From Excoecaria cochinchinensis (Eukaryota; Streptophyta; Magnoliopsida; Malpighiales; Euphorbiaceae), in the NCBI GenBank assembly GCA_947683425.1, contig CANTUQ010000051.1, positions 620,001 through 684,000 on the forward strand: a DNA stretch of 64,000 nucleotides, given 5' to 3'. Position 1 is the stretch's first letter. Each line of letters begins with the position of its first letter. Shown here piece after piece: positions 1 through 11,772 of the stretch. The position numbers and the translations under genes are program-made. The notes beneath the pieces are model-generated. The model did no database searches, was not told where the DNA came from, and was given only the letters and a program-made list of their open reading frames with translations.

Positions 1-598
1 ATTCTTATCTTCTTTATGCTTTTGAAGTCGTTGAGGAAAAGGAACCGGTGGAACATATGACTTGATTTGCTCGATTTCCTTTTTTTCATATCATCTTCTT
101 CCTTCTTGTCATTGCTGTCCGTTTTTTCCTTTCTTGATACATCAGCTTCCTTATTCTTTTGCTTTTCTAGCTCTCTACCATTCCTCAATGTAACTGCCTT
201 CAATTGTTCCTTTTGATTTATCTCTGTATTGCTCGGTAAATTACCTTGAGTACTATTTGTCATGGCTTGTGCCAATTGACAAATTTGAAGCTCTAAATTC
301 TTGATAGAGGCTTGTTGATTTTGAAATGTAGTCTTGGTATTAACCATGAAATCTGTGGTTGCTTTGGTCAGGTTAGCAACTAAATCTTCCAATGAAGTTT
401 TTTGTTTCTTGTTGCTAAAAACCAGGTGGAGGTCTTTGCATATTTTGCTGGTTAGTACATGAGAAATTAGGGTGATTTTGCCATCCAGGGTTGTACGTGT
501 TAGAATATGGGTTGTGCTGTTGGCGACCCTGATTAGCTATATAATGAGCTTGCTCCAAATTGGGCTGATTAAAAGATATCCCATCTTGGCACTCATTG
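1..598 (-). pseudogene. Athila-like gag, C-terminal part (host of Element A)
   Basis: Minus-strand gag of an Athila-like Ty3/gypsy element, continuing the fragment at 23099-24056. The first part (598-415) reads an Asn/Pro/Gln-rich stretch with NPYSNTYNPGWQNHPNF, a signature of Athila-type Gag. After a frame change near 412 the sequence reads the usual C-terminal region, with AVTLRNGRELEKQKNK and, near the window edge, VPPVPFPQRL. A further frame break lies in an A-run near 85-95. Gag would form the virus-like particle. This copy is broken by the Element A insertion at 598/599 and by frameshifts, so it cannot be functional. Family assignment rests on remembered motifs. Confidence 0.8.
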
Positions 599-977
599 TG
601 TAACACCCCAACTCATACGTAGGCGAACCCATCCGCAAGGGAGTAGGAAGCCGTACGAGTAGGTGTGTTATCGAACAGAAACGATAAAAAGCGTATATAA
701 TTATGAACGAATTAAAACTTTTAAGGAGCAAAAATCTGAACATACATATTCATAGACGCGCATATTTTAAACGAAAACATACACATCTACAATTTTACAA
801 TCATACAATAGGAGTTTGAAATATTACATCGTTCTCTTTACATATTGTTACTTATACATATAACACAGATATACAAAAATTCTAAATTACAAAGGCTGAA
901 CAAGATACAAAACTTCTAGCTTCTATGTGGCCGACTCTGCAGATGCGCGACTCGAACAAAAGAAAAACCTGCCACCT

Positions 978-1016
978 GCACGGGGAAAAGAGCCCGTGCT
1001 AAGCGATAACGCTTAG
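978..1016 (-). other. Tandem hairpin pair in LTR R/U5 region
   Basis: Two adjacent inverted repeats. The first has a GCACGGG...CCCGTGC stem with an A-rich loop. The second is CTAAGCGATAACGCTTAG, a 7-bp stem with loop ATAA. The same pair recurs near 6098-6136, 26514-26550, 47035-47053 (decayed), 48334-48372, 56855-56891, 60395-60431 and 62998-63045, always in the same place relative to the LTR end. In the element's RNA it would lie in the 5' leader or 3' end. Function is unknown. Confidence 0.75.
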
Positions 1017-1574
1017 TGGGGAAAACAAACATAATAATATGGACGGCCATTCACAATGGTCGTCGAGGCATAACACATGCAAATCTCATACACACATAGT
1101 TCTTACCGAGAAATATATATATGCTTACATATAATAGCTGTGCATTCAATTGTTTCTTGTCATATCCATATCCTTATGTGCGACACAAACCAAGTCAACA
1201 TCATCATACATAGTTACATAATTACAATACCATCACACTTCCGTTGCGCAACATTAATCTTTGACATAAACAACTATATGATATTGCATTCCAATCACGG
1301 TGTTTCAGAGAGCCAATAAATCTGCACTTATCAATTCACATATCTATAATCATAACTGATCAGAACCGCATGCTTATATACACAACATAACAAATCATAC
1401 ACCTACTGACTCACAATAGTGGATAACGAGTACTGAGGGGGAGACCTCATGAGGGAACATATAGCCCGATCTCTGACCGGGTAAACCTCAGAGGGAACAT
1501 ATATTATAATGTACCATACAGGTACAAGTCGAAAAGCAACATCATCTTTTTCCACATTCCAAAAACATTTCATA

Positions 1575-1622
1575 TCAAAGGGTTCGCGAGGAACCAGCCA
1601 GGGACCTGATCAGGGTCCAAAT
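1575..1622 (-). other. Second conserved hairpin pair in Tekay-type LTRs
   Basis: GGTTCGCGAGGAACC (5-bp stem) is followed within about 10 bases by GGGACCTGATCAGGGTCC. Related pairs occur at about 6698-6740, 48788-48825 and 63805-63840. The last two belong to different LTR families whose surrounding sequence has diverged. Together with the 978-1016 pair this suggests a folded leader in the RNA. Confidence 0.55.
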
Positions 1623-2008
1623 CGTTCAAAGGGGGCTGCAGCTACATATACATAGACTCTATTAGGCATGCCTAACTATCCACTAGACTGACTCTCGCAG
1701 GTCATGCTTCACACCAATCACATTTCAAATCACATACTTTATATCATTGTACTTAATCAACAATAGTTGAAACATATGAATAAGTTAATAAAGTCAAACA
1801 TGCATCATATAATTTACACTTGAAGCATAACATGATAATCTTAGAGAAAGACCATAAGTATAGATATGCATAGTACATCCAATTATATTAACATATTTCA
1901 CAAAATAGTCCAATTATAAACCTAAAAGTGCCACAAGTTCGGAATTCAAACATTGAAATCACAAAAGAAAACTCATTTAACATAACACATCTGTCGCGCT
2001 CGCGATGT

Positions 2009-2360
2009 CTGTCGCGCTCGCGACGGAGACAATAGTCTCTTCGCTGTGCGCGCGCGACGGACTTCGCGATCGCTGGAAGGAGAGAAAGGCCCGGCTCTGT
2101 CGCGCTCGCGACAGTGTCGCGATCGCGACAGAGGACAAGCATTGCTATCGCGGGGTCGCGACAAGTCGCGTGCTCGCGATAGCACAGGCCAACAATGTGC
2201 TCTGTCGCGATCGCGACGGTTGTCGCGCTCGCGACAGAGAGCAGACAAGCTATTGCTATCGCGGGCTCGCGACAGCATCGCGTGCTCGCGATAGCACAGC
2301 ATCAAAATCACCGGTCTCTGTCGTGCTCGCGACAGTGTCGCGATCGCGACAGAGTCATGA
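2009..2360. repeat. CpG-palindrome island of Element A LTR (3' copy)
   Basis: About 350 bp built from repeated palindromic words such as TGTCGCGATCGCGACA and TGTCGCGCTCGCGACA. Some are extended to CTCTGTCGCG...CGCGACAGAG, and others have TGCTATCGCG...CGCGATAGCA arms. The flanking LTR is AT-rich. The words occur in pairs that could fold into compound hairpins. All six frames stay mostly open here only because the words are short and repetitive (SRARDS/CRDRDR-like translations). Confidence 0.9.
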
Positions 2361-3413
2361 TTCCGAAAATCTGCAAAATTTTGCAAGATCTTTCCTTCCT
2401 TAAACTCACCCACAAACACACCAAACACCTCCAAAGGTCTCTTACCTCATTTCCAGCAAGTCACACATCATTAACAATATAAATCCAACATTTGTATCAA
2501 GAATTTCAATAAAACATGCCACTAACAATGTCCATATACACAATTTATAATAACAACCTTATTCGTCAATCAACTCAATCGCACCCACGTTAAATGTATT
2601 CATACATATGGTTCTTCATGCTAAGGTTACTCATAAGACTATCACATAATAGCACTCATTCATAAACAATCCTTCATAGGGTTATATCTATGATTAATTA
2701 CTAGTTAAATCACCAATCTTAAACATACTCCTAAGTTTTCCCAACGATAATTACTTGTATAACCAATTAATTACCCTAAACATGCGTAATAACTGATGGG
2801 AAAGATACGGGATTGATCTGGGTCAACCCTAGACTCAAAAATAGAGAAGAAAAGGCTCAAAACACGATTTTATGTCGCGAGGTCGCGACCCTTGTCGCGC
2901 TCGCGACAGAGACTCGCCTCAGCTACCTTAACAGACTGCTTTCTACCACCAATTAGTATCATAAAAACCGACCTCTAAACCACATTTTTAGGAAAAGTGC
3001 TCTTCTTAATAAATGTTCGTCTACGTCTTTACTTTCAAATGAAACAATTTTCAGGTCAATTGGACATCTAGAACTCTAGATATGACCTCCACAACCTATA
3101 CTAGTCACACAACCTGATACAAAAGGAGGTACTACGATGTTATCAAAAATTCATGGTCTTAGAGCAAGAATTGGCCCAAGGCTATTTCTAATACTTGTAA
3201 AGTAATGGAATTCATGGTTCTAATGGTTCAAGAATCGCATGATTTGGAGTTCTAAAACTCCCAATACAACCTAATTACCAAAGAAAGGTCAAGTGCATTC
3301 TAACCCAGTTTCACCCAGAAACCTACTCACATGCACAATTGAGCAATTAAACCAACACTCACTACCATCATCATCTATCAACAACCACACAATCAAGAAA
3401 CTTATAACATACA

Positions 3414-3450
<37 letters not shown>

Positions 3451-4367
3451 TCATATAAAATAAAAATAAAGTTTCCCAAACCTGGAAATCAAAGATCCAA
3501 AGTCACTCTCTAGCTTCTATCTACAATCTTTTCCTTGCCCTTGAGCTTCCTCTTGTTACCACCAACTTACACAAACCAAAAATCCAGAAATTACTTTTAA
3601 TTCAAAACCCTAACTCACACAAAATTAAAAGAAAAAGGAGAAGAAGGAGAATCCATCTGTAGGAACCCTAAAACCCTTACTTACCTTAACAATCTTGCTT
3701 CCAATCTCCACTAAATCACTTCTAATTCACTCAAAACCAAGAGGTGGAACAAAGAAAGGGAAGACAAGAAAAGGAAATGGGAAAAATCGGGAAGAATGAA
3801 AGGAAGCAAACGTGGACTCCTCTTTCTTTCACTTTGTCTTTCTTTTCACACTAAATGCACACCTACCCAATGCCACTTGTCCACTTTCTATAGGTCCACT
3901 TATCATAATATTACAAGCCCACTTCGCACCATTTTATTGGCTCTCACTCATAATTATCTTGACTTCATATACCCATACACCATACACAAACCTACACACT
4001 AGATAGCCTCCTCACTTTGACTTTCAATTCAAGTCACCATAAACATACACACACTAAATCACTACTCATAAAAATATCCTACATCTTAGTTCCATACCCA
4101 TAATCCATTTGATAACTATTTCTTTTATGCAAATATCTCCAAGGCACCATGCTCATAAACCACTCAATGAAATCTCTTAGCCCATTAACATCCTACTACC
4201 ATACACTACTATCACACCATAATAATTCCTTTAATTATTTTATTTAATTAATTTCTTAACAACTAAAGCCTTATTATCCATATTACTCATGCATAAATTA
4301 TCGAAATATCCTTCACTTAACCGACTTAGTTTGCCGATTCCGACTAGGCCCGATTTGGGGTGTTACA

Positions 4368-4390
4368 AATCTACCCTCCTTAAAAGAATT
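4368..4390 (-). other. Polypurine tract of Element A
   Basis: On the minus strand the sequence just before the 3' LTR reads TTTTAAGGAGGGTAGATT, then TGTAACACC. This purine tract primes plus-strand DNA synthesis. It is preceded by a CGAGGACGAAATT-type stretch, the familiar end of Tekay/Del chromoviruses, and that supports the lineage call. Confidence 0.85.
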
Positions 4391-5042
4391 TCGTCCTCGA
4401 AATTCACTTATATCCGATTTTCTGAATATCAAAATCTTTATTACCAACATTCACACACTAACATTGTACTATCCAAGTCACTTTTACTAATATCAGAACA
4501 TATAGTAGAAATCCTCCTCACTAAAATAAACATCTCCATAATTTTGAGTTACAGATCGTTTGCATTCTATCACTATTATGTCAATCTTTTCACTTAACTA
4601 CTTCCTCATAACACTTCTCGTCTTTTAAATACAGAATCATTCACACATTCACTATACTCTTACAGTACTTATTATTTAATCATCTTATACAGAAGTCTGC
4701 AATTACATCCACTTACTTGCTTATATTTACCACTACTACTCTTGTTCCTAATAGCAAATAGTACACGTACACCCTGTCAGCTTTCTCTCAATCAAAACAC
4801 AGATAAAAATGCTTTTCATGTATGATCAAAGGGATTATGATGCAATGAAAATGTGATGGCTCATGTATGCAAAATGATGCTGAGAAAATGCAAGTAATGC
4901 TGTAATGATGCATTTAGTCCCATCCCCATGATTTAATATGCTTTTATTCAAATACTTTTCTAGAGATAGCTGACAGGTATATAGAGTACTACCAAAACCT
5001 TATGGAATCTAAATACCCTTCTACCTCAGATTACTAAACAAT
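4391..5042. other. Non-coding interior of Element A
   Basis: AT-rich spacer between the purine tract and the gag-like ORF. A chromovirus would carry pol here, but I see no protease, RT, RNase H or integrase motif in any frame. It therefore looks like a replacement or a large deletion. Confidence 0.6.
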
Positions 5043-5561
5043 TTACTCGAACACCTCAAAACAAAACTTACCAGAAGGTTCTACAGGCTCTGTCACTACA
5101 CTACGGTGCTCAATAAACCTTGTTGGCCCACGAGTGGTTCTAAGCAATTCCTCCATATCCTTCCTAGCTTGCCTAGCTAGATTCTCCCTTGACTTCGGAC
5201 AATTGGCAAGCTGATGGGCTTTGCTACCACATCGGAAACAAGCTCCAGTGAGTTTCCGACAAGGACCCCAATGTTGCTTCTGACAGAATTGGCATACCGG
5301 AATTTCTCGAATCTTTTTACCCGCTGATACCTCTTTACTCGACATTTTTCTCTTCTGAAATCCCTTCCGAGCGAAATCTTGAGGAACATGAGGGGTAGTC
5401 AACCTATCCAAAATCCGAACTAATCCTCGCACTAGTGCCCTATCCTCGAAAACTGAACCAGAATCCCTAGCCAGAGGATGCTCGGAAACACTCTGATCAA
5501 CACTAACTGGATTTACACTTTCTGTCGTCGCATCCACCTTCTCACTAGGGTCAGACTCCAT
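5043..5561 (-). CDS. Capsid-less Gag (N-terminus plus zinc knuckle) of Element A
   Basis: 172-residue open reading frame starting at an ATG (5561) about 140 bp after the primer site, the usual gag position. The N-terminus has TTESVNPVSVDQS and LDRLTTP, matching the starts of the two other Tekay-like gags here (47548 and 59869). It then passes directly to the nucleocapsid, with CQFCQKQHWGPCR and an intact CX2CX4HX4C knuckle (CFRCGSKAHQLANC). The whole capsid region present in the related gag at 59869 (about residues 60-220) is missing. The product would bind nucleic acid but could not build a particle. The frame is fully open, unlike the fuller gags nearby. Whether it is translated is unknown. 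Confidence 0.75.
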   Translation of the reverse strand: MESDPSEKVDATTESVNPVSVDQSVSEHPLARDSGSVFEDRALVRGLVRILDRLTTPHVPQDFARKGFQKRKMSSKEVSAGKKIREIPVCQFCQKQHWGPCRKLTGACFRCGSKAHQLANCPKSRENLARQARKDMEELLRTTRGPTRFIEHRSVVTEPVEPSGKFCFEVFE

Positions 5562-5701
5562 CTAACCATTAAACACACACAGGACAAAACACATCTGCAT
5601 TAGGCCACGACACAAAATTGACTCTCAAACAAAGACTCGACACATAACAAGTAACATACAAAGACCCAATACTCGAACAAATAAGGCAACCAGAATCTTG
5701 T

Positions 5702-5713
5702 GCTCTGATACCA
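5702..5713 (-). other. Primer-binding site of Element A (tRNA-Met type)
   Basis: The minus strand reads TGGTATCAGAGC, the plant initiator-Met primer site, separated from the 5' LTR by TTTAG. It fixes the element's orientation and the LTR end at 5719. Confidence 0.93.
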
Positions 5714-5718
5714 CTAAA

Positions 5719-8700
5719 TGTAACACCCCAACTCATACGTAGGCGAACCCATCCGCAAGGGAGTAGGAAGCCGTACGAGTAGGTGTGTTATCGAACAGAA
5801 ACGATACAAAGCGTATATAATTATGAAAGAATTAAAACTTTTAAGGAGCAAAAATCTGAACATACATATTCATAGACGCGCATATTTTAAACGAAAACAT
5901 AAACATCTACAATTTTACAATCATACAATAGGAGTCTAAAATATTACATCGTTCTCTTTACATATTGTTACTTATACATATAACACAGATATACAAAAAT
6001 TCTAAATTACAAAGGCTGAACAAGATACAAAACTTCTAGCTTCTATGTGGCCGACTCTGCAGATGCGCGACTCGAACAAAAGAAAAACCTGCCACCTGCA
6101 CGGGGAAAAGAGCCCGTGCTAAGCGATAACGCTTAGTGGGGAAAACAAACATAATAATATGGACGGCCATTCACAATGGTCGTCGAGGCATAACACATGC
6201 AAATCTCATACACACATAGTTCTTACCGAGAAATATATATATGCTTACATATAATAGCTGTGCATTCAATTGTTTCTTGTCATATCCATATCCTTATGTG
6301 CGACACAAACCAAGTCAACATCATCATACATAGTTACATAATTACAATACCATCACACTTCCGTTGCGCAACATTAATCTATGACATAAACAACTATATG
6401 ATATTGCATTCCAATCACGGTGTTTCAGAGAGCCAATAAATCTGCACTTATCAATTCACATATCTATAATCATAACTGATCAGAATCGCATGCTTATATA
6501 CAAAACATAACAAATCATACACCTGCTGACTCACAATAGTGGATAACGAGTACTGAGGGGGAGACCTCATGAGGGAACATATAGCCCGATCTCTGACCGG
6601 GTAAACCTCAGAGGGAACATATATTATAATGTACCATACAGGTACAAGTCGAAAAGCAACATCATCTTTTTCCACATTCCAAAAACATTTCATAACAAAG
6701 GGTTCGCGAGGAACCAGCCAGGGACCTGATCAGGGTCCAAATCGTTCAAAGGGCGCTGCAGCTACATATACATAGACTCTATTAGGCATGCCTAACTATC
6801 CACTAGACTGACTCTCGCAGGTCATGCTTCACACCAATCACATTTCAAATCACATACTTTATATCATTGTACTTAATCAACAATAGTTGAAACATATGAA
6901 TAAGTTAATAAAGTCAAACATGCATCATATAATTTACACTTGAAGCATAACATGATAATCTTAGAGAAAGACCATAAGTATAGATATGCATAGTACATCC
7001 AATTATATTAACATATTTCACAAAATAGTCCAATTATAAACCTAAAAGTGCCACAAGTTCGGAATTCAAACATTGAAATCACCAAAGAAAACTCATTTAA
7101 CATAACACATCTGTCGCGCTCGCGATGTCTGTCGTGCTCGCGACAGAGACAATAGTCTCTTCGCTGTGCGCGCGCGACAGACTTTGCGATCGCGGGAAGG
7201 AGAGAAAGGCCTGGCTCTGTCGCGCTCGCGACAGTGTCGCGATCGCGATAGAGGACAAGCATTGCTATCGCGGGGTCGCGACAAGTCGTGTGCTCGCGAT
7301 AGCACAGGCCAACAATGTGCTCTGTCGCGATCGCGACGGTTGTCGCGCTCGCGACAGAGAGCAGACAAGCTATTGCTATCGCGGGCTCGCGACAGCATCG
7401 CGTACTCGCGACAGCACAGCATCAAAATCACCGGTCTCTGTCGCGCTCGCGATAGTGTCGCGATCGCGACAGAGTCATGATTCCGAAAATCTGCAAAATT
7501 TTGCAAGATCTTTCCTTCCTTAAACTCACCCACAAACACACCAAACACCTCCAAAGGTCTCTTACCTCATTTCCAGCAAGTCACACATCATTAACAATAT
7601 AAATCCAACATTTGTATCAAGAATTTCAATAAAACATGCCACTAACAATGTCCATATACACAATTTATAATAACAACCTTATTCGTCAATCAACTCAATC
7701 GCACCCACGTTAAATGTATTCATACATATGGTTCTTCATGCTAAGGTTACTCATAAGACTATCACATAATAGCACTCATTCATAAACAATCCTTCATAGG
7801 GTTATATCTATGATTAATTACTAGTTAAATCAACAATCTTAAACGTACTCCTAAGTTTTCCCAACGATAATTACTTGTATAACCAATTAATTACCCTAAA
7901 CATGCGTAATAACTGATGGGAAAGATACGGGATTGATCTGGGTCAACCCTAGACTCAAAAATAGAGAAGAAAAGGCTCAAAACATGATTTTCTGTCGCGA
8001 GGTCGCGACCCTTGTCGCGCTCGCGACAGAGACTCGCCTCAGCTACCTTAACAGACTGCTTTCTACCACCAATTAGTATCATAAAAACCGACCACTAAAC
8101 CTCATTTTTAGGAAAAGTGGTCTTCTTAAAAAATGTTCTCCTACGTCTTTACTTTCAAATGGGACAATTTTCAGGTCAATGAGACATCGAGAACTCCAGA
8201 TATGACCTCCACAACCTATACTGGTCACACAACCTGATACGAAAGGAGGTACTACGATGTTATAAAAAATACATGGTCTTAGAGCAAGATTTAGCCCGAG
8301 GCTATTTCTAAGACTTTTAAAGTAATGGAATTCGTGGTTCTAATGGTTCAAGAATCGCATGATTTGGAGTTCTAAAACTCCCAAAACAATCTAATTACCA
8401 AAGAAAGGTCAAGTGCATTCTAACCCAGTTTCACCCAGAAACCTACTCACATGCACAATTGAGCAATTAAACCAACACTCACTACCATCATCATCTATCA
8501 ACAACCACACAATCAAGAAAATTATAACATACATGAATATATATATATATATATATATAAATTCATATAAAAATAAAAATAAAGTTTCCCAAACCTGGAA
8601 ATCAAAGATCCAAAGTCACTCTCTAGCTTCTATCTACAATCTTTTCCTTGCCCTTGAGCTTCCTCTTGTAACCACCAACATACACAAACCAAAAATCCAG

Positions 8701-9475
8701 AAATTACTTTTAATTCAAAACCCTAACTCACACAAAATTAAAAGAAAAAGGAGAAGAAGGAGAATCCATCCGTAGGAACCCTAAAACCCTTACTTACCTT
8801 AACAATCTTGCTTCCAATCTCCACTAAATCACTTCTAATTCACTCAAAACCAAGAGGTGGAACAAAGAAAGGGAAGACAAGAAAAGGAAATGGGAAAAAT
8901 CGGGAAGAATGAAAGGAAGCAAACGTGGACTCCTCTTTCTTTCATTTTGTCTTTCTTTTCACACTAAATGCACACCTACCCAATGCCACTTGTCCACTTT
9001 CTATAGGTCCACTTATCATAATATTACAAGCCCACTTGGCACCATTTTATTGGCTCTCACTCATAATTATCTTGACTTCATATACCCATACACCATACAC
9101 AAACCTACACACTAGATAGCCTCCTCACTTTGACTTTCAATTCAAGTCACCATAAACATACACACACTAAATCACTACTCATAAAAATATCCTACATCTT
9201 AGTTCCATACCCATAATCCATTTGATAACTATTTCTTTTATGCAAATATCTCCAAGGCACCATGCTCATAAACCACTCAATGAAATCTCTTAGCCCATTA
9301 ACATCCTACTACCATACACTACTATCACACCATAATAATTCCTTTAATTATTTTATTTAATTAATTTCTTAACAACTAAAGCCTTATTATCCATATTACT
9401 CATGCATAAATTATCGAAATACCCTTGACTTAACCGACTTAGTTTGCCGATTTCGACTAGGCCCGATTTGGGGTG
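5719..9475 (-). repeat. 5' LTR of Element A (main part; last 5 bp at 23094-23098)
   Basis: Sister of the LTR at 599-4367, collinear throughout, including the hairpins (6098-6136), main island (7111-7475), small island (7990-8035) and a shorter AT microsatellite. Its terminal TTACA lies at 23094-23098 because Tat1 inserted between. Scattered substitutions distinguish it from the other LTR, many of them C/T or G/A changes inside the island. Confidence 0.92.
7111..7475. repeat. CpG-palindrome island of Element A LTR (5' copy)
   Basis: Second copy of the 2009-2360 island with the same words in the same order. Substitutions relative to the first copy are frequent and are mostly CpG transitions (for example TCGTGCTCGCGACA where the other has TCGCGCTCGCGACG), consistent with cytosine methylation. 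Confidence 0.88.
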
Positions 9476-9681
9476 TGTAGACACCGGGTCCCGAGTAGCC
9501 TTGATCAGGATTACCCGATGATGAAATTTAGCTATGCCGGCTTATAGGCAAAAAGATTGGAGCTCAGAAGTGATTTTCCTTGTCTTTTCGGTGAGTAAAA
9601 AGGGTATTTTAAAAATATTTTAAAAATATTTTTTTAAAATTATTTTGAAGAAGAAAAAGTGTGTTTTAGGTTGAGGGTATT

Positions 9682-9717
<36 letters not shown>

Positions 9718-11753
9718 TGAAAAATGATGAAAAAATGAAGAAAGTAGGAAAAATGGAAAATGGGGGAAAAGATTCGCGACGGAAGGGCGACAGCCAGGGG
9801 CCGTCGCGAATGTCCATGCGCGGAGCGCTGCGGAGCGTGCGCGGAGCGCGGCCGACGCCCTGGGCGTCGGTAGCTCTGCGCGCACGACGCCTTGGGCGTC
9901 GCTCGCTCCGCGCACGTCGTGCGCGGAGACTCCGCGCATCCGCGCGGAAACGTGCGCGAGGCGCACGATTGACGCCCCACTTCGCCCATTTCGCCCACTT
10001 TTCGACCCCCACTCAATTTTCAACCGTTTTTGGACGGTTTTGGTGGTTTTTGGGTAGTTTTTGATGATTAAAAACACTAGAAAAATTCAGAAACAGGGGG
10101 AGGACGAATGAGGAACATTTTGGGAGGAAAAAAACTGAATTTTGGAGCTTTGAGTTGAGAGAAAAAAATCCATCTTACACACTTGTTTCCAAGAGCTTTT
10201 CTTCAAGTTTTCAAGCTATTTTCTAAGGATTTTCACAAGAGAAGACAAGGAATTCAACACTTCTATCTTCAATTCTTCAAAACTGAATTTGAGGGTAATT
10301 ATTCTTGGCTTTGCTCATTAATTCTCTTGTTAATTTCATTTATTTTGGCTTCCAATTAACATATCAAACATGTAAATTCTCTTAGTCTCCATATTCTTCT
10401 TCTTATTTTTCTTTCTTCAATTATTCATATAACAAATAAGCTTTTTAAATTCTATTATTTTTTTTATGTCAAATTATTCTTTGTTCATGTAATTATGCAT
10501 GCTTTAGGTTGTAAATACCTTTAATTTCTTAATGCTATATCATGTTTATTATTATGCTTTCTTTTGCATGTATGAGTGTTATAGTCATTATTTTATGCTA
10601 GTTATGCATGTCAAGTGGAATTATTCTCATGTTACACATTTATTCATGTCTTAACTATAATAAAATTGATTGTCAATAATCTTCCATGTATGTTAATAAC
10701 TATTATTAATAAGTTGCATATGCCATGATACTTCATCACCTTATGCATGTTAAATTGCATCTTAATCACTTTATGAATGTTAAATTGCATCATAATTATT
10801 TTTTTTATGCATGTTATAGTATCTTATGCATGTTATATGGTCTTTGTACATATTACCTTTTATGTTGTATTATTTCATTGGCCTAATCACTAACATGAAT
10901 TTCTTTTTGATTTTTTGGTTGCAAATCCTTGTTTTATTCTCATTTGAGCATCCATGCACATGAAGGAGGAGTTGCGGGGTTTGGTATTTCCTTTATACAT
11001 TTAATTCTCATTTCGTTTATATTTTTAATTTCCTTGTATATATTCATTGAATAAAATGTTTTTTCTATGCGCACCTAAATAAAGATCATAAAAATATTTC
11101 TTACTAAATTAATTTAGATTTTTCATAATAAAATGGGACCAATGTCCTAATTTTCATTCCAAATAAAATCATCACATCCAGAATATTTTCTTTAATTGTG
11201 CATGCGGGGACCAAAGTCCTCATAATTAATAAATTCCCCGGTTTTATGTATGTGTGCACTTTTAAATGGGAGTTGTATTCCGCTCCTTGTATTATTGTAA
11301 TTCATTGCTTTACTTGCTAATTTATGGTTTTCCTAACATGAGTAAATGCGCCTTAAATTAATTGCATTGTGTGGAGAGAGAGCGAATTAATGACAATTAA
11401 AATTCAATCATAAATTAATCGAGGTAGAAATAGATGAGAAATCCCGGACCCAGCTCTGGTCTTTGGGCTCGAGAGGTTAGAGGTTATCCTCCAATATACT
11501 TCTTGGGTCACGAGACTTTAGCGCTAATCCTAGGCCTCATGGCCCAACATGGATACTAAGCGCAGTCTTAGGCTCTCCGAGGCGAGAGTAACTTTCCCAA
11601 TGTTCTATTGGGTGGCGACTCCATGATACCTCTGTGTTGCTCAACATAGACGCACTTGCGATTTATTGCAAGATGCCAACGGACCCGCAAATGCCCGATC
11701 GCCCTCAAGCGGGCGGTCATAGGGGCGGCGCTCGGGATCCGGCGCGCGTCACA
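9476..11753 (+). repeat. 5' LTR of Tat1
   Basis: Begins TGTAGACACC and ends GCGCGTCACA. It contains a 30-bp A-run (9686-9715), the CpG-palindrome island (about 9770-9990), a long AT-rich middle and a conserved U5 (from about 11380) also found in the Tat2 and Tat3 LTRs. The overlapping ORFs at 9620-10077 arise from the A/T run plus the island and are not genes. Confidence 0.93.
9770..9990. repeat. CpG-palindrome island of Tat1 LTR
   Basis: GC-rich block in an AT-rich LTR, made of near-perfect palindromes: CCGACGCCCTGGGCGTCGG, CGACGCCTTGGGCGTCG and CCGCGCACGTCGTGCGCGG. The counterpart is at about 21105-21330. All LTR-to-LTR substitutions I could spot fall in or beside this block. Confidence 0.88.
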
Positions 11754-11754
11754 G

Positions 11755-11772
11755 TGGCGACTCCACTGGGGA
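11755..11772 (+). other. Primer-binding site of Tat1 (Arg-tRNA type)
   Basis: TGGCGACTCCACTGGGGA starts one base after the LTR end. It matches the type of primer site used by Tat/Ogre elements, which I recall as complementary to a tRNA-Arg 3' end. The same site occurs on the minus strand at 42173-42190 in Tat2 and in mutated form at 56422 in Tat3. Confidence 0.85.

Larger units (their letters stand above)
599..4367 (-). repeat. 3' LTR of Element A
   Basis: 3769-bp LTR, unusually long for an element with a 1.35-kb interior. Read on the minus strand it holds an AT-rich U3, a small CpG block (2875-2915), the main CpG-palindrome island (2009-2360) and then a series of small hairpins (about 978-1620) before its end at 599. 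The long ORFs across 1888-2482 come only from the palindromic island and are not genes. An (AT)n microsatellite lies at about 3417-3447 and is shorter in the sister LTR (about 8537-8559). I see no other coding sequence. Confidence 0.92.

Noticed and set aside
1888..2482. Overlapping ORFs on both strands with SRARDS/CRDRDR-like proteins (also 7008-7554)
   Set aside because: They arise from the palindromic CpG words, which stay open in several frames at once. There is no start context, no domain, and both LTR copies behave the same.
9620..10077. Arg/Ala-rich ORFs on both strands of the Tat1 LTR (also 20955-21412)
   Set aside because: They span an A-run and the GC-rich palindrome island inside an LTR and are not gene-like.
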